Shown: in pieces, positions 14,040 to 24,038 of the stretch | Layout: every line of letters begins with the position of its first letter | How positions within the stretch are numbered: the stretch's first letter is position 1 | NCBI RefSeq assembly: GCF_026151205.1 | Contig: NC_087078.1 | Location: 6,899,675-6,963,674 of the forward strand | Reading direction: 5' to 3' | From: Bolinopsis microptera | Lineage: Eukaryota > Ctenophora > Tentaculata > Lobata > Bolinopsidae | Length of the DNA stretch: 64,000 nt | The notes under the pieces: generated by a model | Told to the model about the DNA's origin: nothing | Seen by the model: the letters and a program-made list of their open reading frames with translations, nothing else | The model's database searches: none | Translations under genes and position numbers: made by a program

Positions 14040-14315
14040 AGGCCTGCCCACACTACGCCTCTATTCCCCGAATGTCTGCCCACACTACGCCATGTTTTGA
14101 CGGGCCACATGGCGTGGGTCAAAAAACCGGATTCACACAACGAGGCGCGTAGTGTGGGCAGAGCTCCTGCCAGTTGGCGTGGAAACTCTCGGGGAATTCT
14201 GGCAAGGATTTTAAAAATCCATGCCTCTATTCCCCGAGAGTTTCCACGCCAACATGGCGTAGTGTGGGCAGACATTCGGGGAATAGAGGCGTAGTGTGGG
14301 GCGTGGGCAGACCCT
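14040..14315. mobile_element. 276-bp MITE with TA target duplication and nested hairpins
   Basis: The ends are inverted repeats beginning agg.ctgcccac. The outer repeat (14040-14098) holds two copies of ctgcccacactacgcc around cctctattccccgaatg, and it is mirrored at 14243-14315. Inner copies of the same words pair again, giving nested hairpins. TA dinucleotides flank both ends (14038-14039 and 14316-14317), as in Tc1/mariner-type MITEs. It has no coding capacity. Confidence 0.7.
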
Positions 14316-14360
14316 TAGTGAGTCACCAACACTACTGACCTAAAAGATCCGGTATATAGT

Positions 14361-14440
14361 GAGTCCGGCCTCACCCTGGGAGTCCGGCCTCACCCTGGGA
14401 GTCCGGCCTCACCCTGGGAGTCCGGCCTCACCCTGGGAGT
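14361..14440 (+). repeat. 19-bp minisatellite, about 4 copies
   Basis: The unit gagtccggcctcaccctgg is repeated head to tail with almost no variation, just downstream of the MITE. The short ORF across it is only the repeat read through. Confidence 0.85.
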
Positions 14441-16293
14441 TCGCACAGGATGTCGCCAGTTTTATTTCTCCAGGAAACTTCACCCAAATAAACAAAACAG
14501 ACCCTCAGCTCTGTTTCATACATGCAAAAGTAAATAGAAGGTCTATACTTTATAATGAACTATACCCTTTAGTTGTACCTACACAAGGGTATACTTATGA
14601 CTTGCTTATGTTGGCTCTGAAAGTTATTTGTTTTGCTACGTATCCGAAAAATACTTGACGATCATAAAAACTGTAGATTGGTTATTGCAATCGGTATTGG
14701 AAACATCGAAGAAATTGTTAAACTTTATCAATATCCCCCGACATCGCCTACGTGGGAGGTAAGTTAGTTCATAGTTGCACTACAAAAATCAAACATCATA
14801 TATGATATAATATACAAGATACGCGACGTGTTCAATGTTCATATACTGTGGCAGGAACTCTGGCGATATCGTGTAACCAATGAATTCTTTAATTCGATTC
14901 TAACGGCCCTGGTTAACTGAACTTCGTGGTAGATAGGAGATTTAGGATTATACTGACTATTCCTTTTCCCGTCAACTTTTACAGAGGGTGAGAGGGTGGG
15001 AAAGGGGTCGGGGCCGGTGTCCAGAAAACGTAGAGGCTTGGAAATATTGCCCTGTTCAGCGGATGGTTTGGAACATAAATTAATGTACAATGATTCAAAA
15101 GTGTTGCAAAGGTCATAAAACAGCTTAATTAGGCCAATAGCGGATGTAACTCTAACAGTAACGCATGTATTCTGCAGCTACACCTACTCTAGTTTTTGTA
15201 GTCAATAACTAAGCTAGCTCAGAAAACTTAAGGTTAATAAAGACAAGAGTAGTTCAATAACATGGCGCTGCTGTTGCGAAGCAATCAGTTGTACCTACTA
15301 CAATATCATCAGACAAGTGGACAATCCCATTAGATCAGGAGCGCACATTCCCCAATTTCGGGGGCCTATAATACTGTGTCACAATTTGGCCCCATCAAAT
15401 TTCAAAGAAGTATAAGGCCAGAGTCGAAAGGTAAATTGGATTGCATTATTTGAGCGTGACTGGTTAGCGGGTAAATTGAACTTTTATTGGTGTAATGGGT
15501 GTTTTAGAAATGCGAAACGCCCTTGCAGTGAACGCCCCTGAAGTGACGCAGAAGGAACTTGAAGTGACGCAGAAGGACCTTGAAGTGACACGGAACACCC
15601 TGCATGCAGTTACACCCCTGAAGTTACGCAGTTCTGTACCTACTCTTGATTACTCCCTACTAAAATGAATCATGTTATCGATCATTGTAAATGTAGGGCG
15701 TCATCCCTGATCTAAATCCCTTTCTGGAATGCGAATCATCGGAAATTTGATCTTGAAAAAATTCCAAACTGTGTTCAGTTATCAGGTTATAATTTCAAAA
15801 ATCGAAGCTCTGTAACATGAATTCACGATTTAATTATTACGTATTTCTGTATTATTCACACAACAGCAGCGAGACACTTCTGTTTTTAGACTTGACAGTG
15901 TTTAGAGATAACCGAATGATATGTAGCGACAAATCAAATAAACAGGTTTACTTTCCACTGCTTCAATGTTATGGTATCACGGTTCAACTCAACTTTTATC
16001 AATTATCAGCATCAGTGATTAGGTCACAACTAAGAACACTGATCACCTGATTCTCATCCTGTTTTAGTGACTACATCATCTCTGATCATAACGACATTAA
16101 ATTAGTCCAATATGTAGTGTGACCGCATCAGAGGACCGGTGTGAGAGGGTCTGTGTGTAACACTTAATAATATTTGTTTGGAATGTTCTAGCGTGATTTA
16201 CTTCTCTTTTCTCTTCCTACTCTCCCTTGTTTGCCTTCTTGCTTTGCTATCGTGTATTCGTGTGTAGTACTAGTATTGGGAGAATTAATGACA
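14441..16293. other. No gene recognised; short 21-bp repeat at 15538-15600
   Basis: AT-rich DNA. Near 15538-15600 a unit like ttgaagtgacgcagaaggac occurs about three times with growing divergence. Nothing else stands out. Confidence 0.4.
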
Positions 16294-18542
16294 TTATTCT
16301 ACAATGTTTTCATGATTGAATTGTGTTATCAAACGGCAAAACATCATGGTTCGCCATATGATAACAAATCTTATTCGACCAAAATACTTTTGATTTTGAA
16401 ATCCAATCAGTGTGCTCTCCAAAGCTAATCTAACGGCATGCATCACATTGAACCCCCGGTCCCTCAGAGGCATTTGTCCGATCGCACGTCTACAGAAAAA
16501 AAGGTGCATTGCAGAAGCAGCTCTCTCGTGACAGACAATCCTTGAGAGCTCGTTCCTGCAGCTACGTAAAGACGCTCCAAACCGTATACCCAGCGCAAAA
16601 GAATCTGCTCAGAAAACATAGAGACCTAACACGCCTATAATGCTCAAGAAAACGCCCAAAGCCTAAAACTCGTTATTAAGATATTTGTTTATCTATACTT
16701 GTAAACCAGTTTTATTTCAGTATCCAAAATTTATTTATCATCATTATATTGTAAAACCATTATTCATTAAATCAATTAAGCATCAAATTTAAATTTCCGA
16801 CTTTTAACTACAGTCCAAAGTATCTTAACAGATAATTTTCAAAAATCTTGTACTGCGGCAATGAAATCACGGCCCGTATATTACATATTCTCAACATTTG
16901 TTGCATTAATGTAGTCTTAAACGAGCTATTGTTGTCTTATGTTTGTCTTAAATCGTTTGTTTGTTTAATGTTTGTCTTAATGTTGTCTAATTGAGTTTGT
17001 GTCATTAAAAATAGACAAAAAAAAAAAAAAATTTAAAAAAAAAAAAAAAAAACATTTTTAATGATTATCTTAATGTTGTCTTAATGTTGTTCTTAATATT
17101 TTATCTATTTTGTTCTATCGTGTTTGTTTGTCTTATTGTTGTCTTTATTTTGTCCCTTATTGTGTCTTATTGGTTGCCTGTAATTGTTGTCTTAATGTTG
17201 CCCTTAATGTTGTACTTAATGTTTGCCTTTAATGGGGTTGGTTAGGGCCCCTTAATTGTTGCCTTAATGTTGGTCTTAATGTGTCTTATCGTTTGTTGTC
17301 TTATTGTGTTTGAAGTTTCCAACTGGAGATAAAGATAAAATCACTTACTCTCTCTACACACAGGTTTCCGCTCAAAGTTGAAGACTCTAGCATCTCTCCT
17401 GGAGCAGTTCGCCTTGAACTCCCATGTAACTGTGAATCCCCAAACTCTTGGATCTGAAATGGAACGTTATGCAGTACTTCGACAATATATTGTTGCACTT
17501 TAAACACAGCGTTGAGGTATATTGTAAACACTTATAAAGAGATCAATGAGTTGAGTATATCAATTGTTAGTAAAACTGTTAAAGTTAGACTGTGTGAGCA
17601 TAACATTTGTTAGTGTTACTGTAAAAGTGAGACTGTGGGCCAAAATTGGCACAATCGTTGCTACTTATTCGTGGAACAGGGTTCTAGCTTGTAGCTGTAG
17701 CATACTGCATACAGCTTATTTGTATATTGATTCGTATTTAAATTAAATAATGTTGATAGTTTTGGATCGAGAAAAATTGTAAATGCTCTTGAAAAAAGAA
17801 GTAAAATCTATGATTAATGCATAATGAATAGGGTGACTAAATACGACAAGAAGAAGAGATGAAGCGTGGTTCTGGGAACATACAGTGCGACAAGTTAAAC
17901 TAATAATAAGTTTGAAGCATCCCTGGGATCCCTTACCAGCATTCCCTACTGCTCTTAGTATTTTAGAAAAATTAAATTGGATATGAGGATCGGACATTGT
18001 TAAATGTTTTTGTTGTGCATTCAACATAATTTTTATCTAAGAACCTTTGGGTCCCCTCCGTTATAAGGATCTAACAGTCCAGAAGATGTGCCAGTTATAT
18101 TTAAATTATCGCCTAGCGGTCTATAAAATCTGGGACATCAGTTAGATCCAAACAATGAGGCTTCGCTTCTCATCGTTCCATTTAAGCACGCCGAGCCGGG
18201 GAAGAAGAACGATAGAAATATGGTGCGAAGTGCTCTGACAAAATTACAGCCCCGATTCTGATAAAGACAGCAGTCTTATAAAGTTAGAAGAAAAACATAA
18301 AGCGTTTACACAGATTACACACTTTAAATGACTGGCCTCTTCCAAAAGCACTGAAATGTTCACAGCAATAGCCAATAGTACAGACTGACCAATACTGAAG
18401 GCCAGTGAACAAGGAGTTACATCATTTTTACAACTCACATCTAAACCAAACTATATGTAGACTTACCAGGACCACTTCCAGTACCGGAGATAACAACACA
18501 GATCAGTATCGATAGGAGCAAGAGGACACATATTGCAATCAT
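16294..18542 (-). CDS. Candidate secreted Cys-containing protein, three exons
   Basis: Hand-built minus-strand model with exons 18542-18467, 17453-17349 and 16604-16294. Exon 1 starts with an ATG followed by a typical signal peptide (long Leu/Ile/Val core, then SGTGSGP) and ends at a perfect gtaagt donor. Exon 2 has a ttcag acceptor, reads through WGFTVTWEFKANC and RKPVC, and ends at another gtaagt donor. Exon 3 follows a ttttctgagcag acceptor and stays open for about 100 codons with several Cys. Phase is 1-1 at both joins. Exons 1 and 2 are the better supported. Exon 3 may be read in the wrong place, because another Cys-rich frame overlaps it. No family recognised. Confidence 0.45.
16900..17310. 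repeat. Degenerate TTAATGTTGTC-type repeat and A-tracts
   Basis: Many imperfect copies of the words ttgtcttaatg and ttgtcttattg lie around A-rich tracts at 17017-17052. It is intronic if the minus-strand secreted protein model is right. Confidence 0.7.
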
Positions 18543-19600
18543 TTGTAGACGGAACCGGAGGTCAAACTAGATAATGTGGAAAGTAATTAAGAAAGAAGTC
18601 CTGTGGCATAAGTGCGTTACAAACCACGCGGTCGCCTCTTCCACAGTACGCCTCTTCCGCTGTGAGATCCCCCAAGGGCCCACGTGTTGCGCGCAGTAGT
18701 TTTCCAAGTATAATAATTATCAATTATCATGTTTCGATGAGACCCCTCTACAGTTAAAAGTACTGACAAAAGTACTGATAAAAGTTTGGAATTTCTTATC
18801 GATTTAATTTGAACTTTGACTAATGTGAAATGGTGAATCGTTCCTTTTATTATTCTATAATCGTTAATAATATTGTTATTACTTTATTATAATATAATAG
18901 TTCCTTTCATTATTCCTAGAGAGATAAGGATTCACGGTCAATTTCATGACTGGTATTCCGTATCGTAACTATAATATATTAATCTTGTTTGCAGTTTGCT
19001 ATACAAAACCTAGAGATTAAAAAGATATTGACTGGCATGAATGTTTCAAACTATACATGCTATACATGCTATAGTCGATTGTAGATAAATAGTCTGATTT
19101 TAATAGTCTGATTTTAATCTGCGGATGTATTGATGAAAGAATGTCTGCTAAAGTTTACATGACGAGACAAATTTCGGCACTGATAACTAAATTCCAACAT
19201 CCGATATGATCGGCTTGTGTCATTATGTAATTAATTATGTGGGCATCAAATATATTCACATTATAACCAGATCTGGTGCAGGAAAAGATCATAATTTTTT
19301 TGCCTTGCTGTAAATATGCAGCATGATATTTGTTTAACTTCTTATTTTTTCAGTCTTACCACGGGATAAACCCAAATATATCATTTTTTAATTGGTCATT
19401 TGCATTATTTCCGTGAATCGGTTGATTAGGTCAGACTCTTTTCCTAATCCAATTACAACCCAGCTACGCTGAGAATTTTACAACAATCCGAGATCATAAG
19501 CATCTTAGGGCAAATAATTTTATACGAAAATAAATGATTCTGATTTCTGATTTCTTATCAGGAGCTCCACACTAAATCCACAAGCAGTACTCCAAACCCT
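18543..19600. other. No gene recognised
   Basis: AT-rich DNA upstream of the minus-strand signal-peptide exon. It would contain that gene's promoter if the model is correct. No ORF of note. Confidence 0.4.
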
Positions 19601-19635
19601 GAAACTGTCTTTCTCTGAAACACAGCTGTAAAAGT

Positions 19636-19783
19636 CACGTGCTATTAATAGTCACGTGATGTGCTGGATAGACCACGTGACGCTGGTCTGATCAGCCCGT
19701 TAATTAAAGCAGGCGCTGTGATCGTAGTTACCATGACGACTGTTATAGTTACCATGACAACCGTTCCTAGTTACCGTGTAGAC
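19636..19783. promoter_or_regulatory. Cluster of three CACGTG E-boxes and RFX-type X-boxes
   Basis: Exact cacgtg palindromes lie at 19636, 19653 and 19674. They are followed by gttaccatgacgac (19727-19740), gttaccatgacaac (19748-19761) and a weaker gttaccgtgtagac (19770-19783). The middle motif fits the RFX X-box (GTNRCC, spacer, RGYAAC) well. RFX sites often drive ciliary genes in animals. The nearest gene 5' end on the minus strand is at 18542, about 1.1 kb away. Confidence 0.4.
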
Positions 19784-19849
19784 ACGTTGCCGGGGTCGGT
19801 TCTGTTGCTTTAGTTAAACTGATACATATACCCACTATAATATAGTATA

Positions 19850-20232
19850 GGTAACTCGGTAATCTGCCGATGCACATCTGGGGCACACCTCGGGCACACC
19901 TGGGGCACAAACTCGGGCACACCTGGGGCACACCTCGGGCACACCTGGGGCACAAAGCGCACCTCGGGCACACCTCGGGCAGAACCACCTGGGGCACACC
20001 TCGGGCACACCTCGGGCACATCTCGGGCACATCTCGGGCAAAATTCGGGCATGGTAATTGGGGAACCTTGGGAAAAGAACCTGGGCACACCCGGGGCACA
20101 TCTCGGGCACATCTCGGGCACATCTCGGGCACACCTCGGGCAAAACCACCTGGGGCACATCTCAGGCACACCTGGGGCACATCTCGGGCACACCTCGGGC
20201 AAAACCACCTGGGGCACGGTCATTCGGGCAAT
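19850..20232 (+). repeat. Left terminal inverted repeat made of 11-bp satellite units
   Basis: About 26 bp of unique end sequence is followed by 11-bp units (cacctcgggca, cacctggggca, catctcgggca). These are interrupted by a single unique block containing ggtaattggggaacc (20050-20085). The inner end is cacggtcattcgggcaat. It is mirrored at 22945-23360 with a different unit number. ORFs across it on both strands are repeat read-through, not genes. Confidence 0.9.
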
Positions 20233-20484
20233 GAATTATGGCTGGGCTACTAACCTCAATGATATCATTTATTACCTAATTATATTTGCGATAGTATTAT
20301 ACTAGTATTATACTATCGCAATATAATATATATGAGCAATATAATTTTCAGAGACACATATCTAATATCTATTTATTTACGAACAAGTGAAAAACACGAT
20401 TGAACTGAACATAATAATTTCATTAAACTGTAAGCAATATATTACATAATCAATCGGTATATTTACAAAACTATTAAACACATT

Positions 20485-21456
20485 CTAATCAAAAATTCTA
20501 CGCATCAACTGCGGGAGCTCCTGGTTAAAATATCTTCTGACGGAAGGGCCGGAGCGGGTCAGGTGGTTCCTTCTCAGCCAGATGAATTCAGCGAGGGCGA
20601 TGTAGAGGGCTGAGGTGTCTCTTCGCGTCCTGCCGTGTCCTCGTAGCATGTGCCTCTTGGCGTGAAACCACATGCCCTCACATGTATTCGTATGAACACC
20701 GGTGACGGGGTCGACGAAGCCTCTGCTGTGGTTTACGACCAAGTGGGTGTAGCCGTGGTGTCGGAGGGCGTTGTACCCCTTCCACTTGTCGGTAAGGATG
20801 ATGGTCCCAGGAGCGACGTGTTGCTTGATTAGACGAAGAAGAGTGTGGTGGTTCCGTTTGTTGTCTGTGCACTCCACCAAGAAGCATTCGCCGGTAGTTC
20901 TGCAGTAGCCTCCAACGATCCACTTCCCGATCACTCGTCGTCCACGGTGGTACTTCCGTTTGCCGAACTTCGACTCGTCGATCTCCACGATGTGCCCGCG
21001 TCCTCCAATCTTCCTCGTTGCTCCGTTCTCCAGAAGGTCCTCCACCATACACTGTCGAATAGCTTTGTAAAGGGATCGCACTGTTTTCTCGTTCATCGAC
21101 AGGATTCTGGCTGCATCAGCAACGCTGGTACCGTTGACGAAGATCCAAAGTAGGTGGAGGAAGTTGATAAAGGTAATGTTGCGGTTGTAGAGGACACTTC
21201 CTGCTCTGACAGAGAGGTGGTGCTGACCGCCAGGACAGGACCAACAGTAGCCATCGCTGTACTTTGTGGAGGCGCAGGATCGTAGCTCCATGTAGGTGTG
21301 GCACTCTGGACAGAAATGGTTAGGACGTAGGAGTTCCACATCGAGGCAGTACTGTAGAGCTGTGGCTTCTGAAGAGAGGACTCCAGTTCTTCTGAGATCT
21401 TCGTAGGAGAGGAAAGTGAGAGCCATATTGAATGATAGTATTAGCTGTTTGCTCAT
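20485..21456 (-). CDS. Merlin transposase (ISXO2-like DDE), 323 aa
   Basis: Cuts and pastes the surrounding element. Residues 49-74 form a zinc ribbon (CPEC and CWSC pairs). Residues 109-133 look like a helix-turn-helix. The DDE catalytic core follows, with D160 in VEIDESKFG, D223 in ILTDKWKGY and E260 in HTNTCEGMW, the usual ISXO2 spacing and context. Length is normal for the family, with no frameshift or stop. The start could instead be the Met at residue 11 (NMALTF). It reads away from the second ORF, with about 385 bp between the two starts. The element's ends and target duplication match the family. Confidence 0.93.
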   Translation of the reverse strand: MSKQLILSFNMALTFLSYEDLRRTGVLSSEATALQYCLDVELLRPNHFCPECHTYMELRSCASTKYSDGYCWSCPGGQHHLSVRAGSVLYNRNITFINFLHLLWIFVNGTSVADAARILSMNEKTVRSLYKAIRQCMVEDLLENGATRKIGGRGHIVEIDESKFGKRKYHRGRRVIGKWIVGGYCRTTGECFLVECTDNKRNHHTLLRLIKQHVAPGTIILTDKWKGYNALRHHGYTHLVVNHSRGFVDPVTGVHTNTCEGMWFHAKRHMLRGHGRTRRDTSALYIALAEFIWLRRNHLTRSGPSVRRYFNQELPQLMRRIFD

Positions 21457-21840
21457 GTTTATATATCTCGACTGGAATTTTGACCGCTTGCTGGGACGTC
21501 ACAGAAGAGTACCTTATATTTGTCACGATCGCAAGACTTTGTTGTTCTTCTTATCACGTCACATGACTAGATCAAACATTCCGATTACGATGAGGCGAAG
21601 GCATTTTGATTTCTTGCCATAGCGTCACGTGAGAGGGGCTGTGAATACTCACCACGTGATCCATGTTACCGTGTTATGGCTACCATCTTGTTGGGCCATG
21701 CGATCCATGCGATCAATGCGATCCGAACCGTGAATTAACAAGCTCTGATCCCGAAACCCTCGGGTATAAAGGTTGTTATCGCATAGGTTCCTCATACCAG
21801 TTTTCGTTCTACTACCACAACATATCTACTACTATTCATC
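21457..21840. promoter_or_regulatory. Bidirectional promoter region of the Merlin element
   Basis: The divergent transposase and second ORF share this interval. It holds cacgtg E-boxes at 21626 and 21653 and a triple gcgatc word near 21698-21723 (ccatgcgatc type). The E-box words resemble those 2 kb away at 19636-19679, outside the element. Regulation is inferred from layout only. Confidence 0.4.
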
Positions 21841-22659
21841 ATGCCTACACGATCCGGACTTCGACTATCCCGACCTATTCCTCCCCCAACTTGCAGTCAT
21901 TGTGGCGCACGAGGTCACATCAACACAGTGTGTCCACGATCCTCCTACTCTCCTGTTATCCCAGCCCTCACCTGCCCCCACTGCATCCGAACAGTCCGAA
22001 GTGGACAGAGTAACGAGCCAGACGGTACGCAGATAGTGGTTACGATAGACCCCTGCGATACACACTCCTCTCCTGTCGTCAGACCGTCTCCCCCTCCCCC
22101 TCACACCCCTGCTGCTCCTACAGCACCTGTGGTTCTTCCTCCTCCTCCCCCTCGAGCTGTCGTTCCGGTAACCTCAGCACATGTTCCAGTTCCCGCTCCC
22201 GCTCCCGCTCCCGCTCCCGCTCCCGCTCCCGCTCCCGCTCCCGCTCCCGCTCCCGCTCCGGCTCCGGCTACTGTTCCGGCTGCCGCTCCTGGTCCGGCTG
22301 CCGCTACAGCTCCCACCGGTCCTGTTCCGGCCCCTTATCCTGGTTCGAGCCGCACCTTCACCATCGACGGAGAAGTTTCAAAATACGACAGGATCCTGGC
22401 ACGTGTCCGGAATGGTGCTACGAAGAAGGAGGCACTCGCTGCAGAGGGGATATCTGAGTCCTTTTTCGGCAGGAAGCGCTGCATAGCAGAGGCAGCGAGG
22501 ATTGACCTACCTTCTCTCCGACATGGACTCCTCCAGCTGATAAATCCCACGCTAAAAAACCTTCTACCAGTGGCCAGGGATATCTGCAACCGGAACCAAA
22601 CTGTGCTTCGCACACTCCACGCTTCAGGAGAAGCACTCCCTCCCAAGAGGATATACTGA
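21841..22659 (+). CDS. Second ORF of the Merlin element: CCHC knuckle plus HTH-like protein, 272 aa
   Basis: Not a known Merlin companion to my knowledge. Residues 18-31 fit a CCHC zinc knuckle (CX2CX4HX4C), and a second CPHC pair lies at 45-48. A proline-rich linker follows, with an alternating Pro-Ala run at about 116-140 coded by a (cccgct)n hexanucleotide. The C-terminal part (about 171-245) reads GATKKEALAAEGISESFF and RKR, like a helix-turn-helix. This suggests a nucleic-acid-binding accessory protein. It starts at an ATG, ends in TGA and has no breaks. It lies wholly between the inverted repeats. A captured host gene is possible. The function is unknown. Confidence 0.75.
   Translation: MPTRSGLRLSRPIPPPTCSHCGARGHINTVCPRSSYSPVIPALTCPHCIRTVRSGQSNEPDGTQIVVTIDPCDTHSSPVVRPSPPPPHTPAAPTAPVVLPPPPPRAVVPVTSAHVPVPAPAPAPAPAPAPAPAPAPAPAPAPATVPAAAPGPAAATAPTGPVPAPYPGSSRTFTIDGEVSKYDRILARVRNGATKKEALAAEGISESFFGRKRCIAEAARIDLPSLRHGLLQLINPTLKNLLPVARDICNRNQTVLRTLHASGEALPPKRIY
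22187..22262 (+). repeat. (CCCGCT)n hexanucleotide coding Pro-Ala
   Basis: About twelve near-identical cccgct units inside the second Merlin ORF. The repeat has no stop in several frames, which creates overlapping shadow ORFs on both strands. Confidence 0.9.
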
Positions 22660-22944
22660 TTTATTTTGTAGTTACAGTAATACTTATAGTTTTTAATGGT
22701 TATGAGATGTTCCGATTGATACTTTAATAATATAATATTGCTTACCTATTAAATTTATTAGATACATTATGAACAGATCAATCGTATTTTTCAATTGCTC
22801 GTTAATAATAATAAATACATTTTTTTAATAATAAAATTGTGTCCATGAAAATTATATTGCTCATACATATAGTTTAATACTGTCACCAATATAAGTAATA
22901 TAAATAATGATATCTATCATCACAGTAATAAATAATAATCCATA

Positions 22945-23360
22945 TTGCCCGAATGACCGTGCCCCAGGTGGTTTTGCCCGAGATGTGCCCCAGGTGTGCC
23001 TGAGATGTGCCCCAGGTGTGCCCCAGGTGGTTCTGCCCGAGGTGTGCCCGAGATGTGCCCGAGATGTGCCACGGGTGTGCCCAGGTTCTTTTCCCAAGGT
23101 TTCCCAATTACCATGCCCGAGATGTGCCCGAGGTGTGCCCGAGGTGTGCCCGAGGTGTGCCCGAGGTGTGCCCCAGGTGGTTCTGCCCGAGGTGTGCCCG
23201 AGGTGTGCTTTGTGCCCCAGGTGTGCCCGAGGTGTGCCCGAGGTGTGCCCGAGTTTGTGCCCCAGGTGTGCCCGAGGTGTGCCCGAGGTGTGCCCGAGTT
23301 TGTGCCCCAGGTGTGCCCGAGGTGTGCCCGAGGTGTGCATCGGCAGATTACCGAGTTACC
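22945..23360 (-). repeat. Right terminal inverted repeat made of 11-bp satellite units
   Basis: Inverted partner of 19850-20232, with the same end, the same central ggtaattgggaaacc-type block (23095-23115) and the same inner end. It has more units than the left copy, so the arrays have changed length independently since the ends were last identical. Confidence 0.9.
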
Positions 23361-23680
23361 ATAGTATATTATACTTATATACATCACCCAATCGCATTTT
23401 AATGTGGAGCGCATAATATGTTTGTTTCTGTCGTAAATGTACTATATATTTTTGGTTGGTTGATTTTAAGTTATAACATCGGCACGTTATACACGATTTA
23501 ATCGCGCAACCCTCGGAAATGATAATACCATCAGCTATATTACTAATATACATAAATCGGGGAAAGTAGAAAATATTTTCTCGAACATTGCATCGATTCC
23601 CTCATTAACTGGTGATTCCCACGCGAGAAAGTGCAAGCAAGTAAGTAGGAATAAGTTGGTAGGTGTGTCAGGTTAGCGTG

Positions 23681-23694
23681 GTTTCCACGACAAC
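23681..23694 (+). promoter_or_regulatory. X-box-like site upstream of the transporter
   Basis: gtttccacgacaac resembles the RFX X-box and lies about 350 bp upstream of the transporter ATG. A single motif is weak evidence. Confidence 0.25.
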
Positions 23695-24038
23695 CCAATA
23701 TCAAATACAAACACGGACCTAATGACTTGTCAGTACATGATTATTGTACACTAACTTGCCTCTCTACGGTCTGCCTTTTCATATGTTTTTGTATTTTATT
23801 ATTGCAGGATTATAAGTCAATCATATATGTCTGCTCTTATTTTAATTTTCAGTTATACTTATCCCATTTATGAAAAGGATGCGATTTTAATATAATTTAT
23901 AATTTGATAACTCGAATCGAAAGCGTCGGCTTCGGTGATTATGAGGCAGTTAGACGGTATAGATGAATGCTTTTACTAGACTTGATGTACATGATATTGT
24001 TGCTCCAACCTTAGGGCGTTGTCATATACACGGTTACC

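Larger units (their letters stand above)
19850..23360. mobile_element. Complete Merlin (IS1595-like) DNA transposon, 3511 bp
   Basis: The outer ends are exact inverted repeats: ggtaactcggtaatctgccg at 19850 and its complement ending at 23360. They are flanked by an exact 8-bp duplication, atagtata, at 19842-19849 and 23361-23368, as expected for Merlin. The inverted repeats continue inward for about 383 bp on the left and 416 bp on the right, built mainly of 11-bp units. Inside are a minus-strand ISXO2-type transposase and a plus-strand second ORF, transcribed divergently. A further inner inverted repeat, aaaattatattgctcat, lies at about 20330 and 22852. Intact ends and ORFs suggest a recent, possibly autonomous copy. 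Confidence 0.92.

Noticed and set aside
19767-20305. Several overlapping ORFs on both strands coding Cys-Pro-Arg or His-Leu-Gly repeats
   Set aside because: They are read-through of the 11-bp units in the transposon's left inverted repeat. The same happens at 22861-23416 in the right arm.
22101-22646. Gly-Ala and Leu-Pro ORFs overlapping the second Merlin gene
   Set aside because: Produced by the cccgct hexanucleotide. The plus frame with the CCHC knuckle and HTH-like end is the coherent one.
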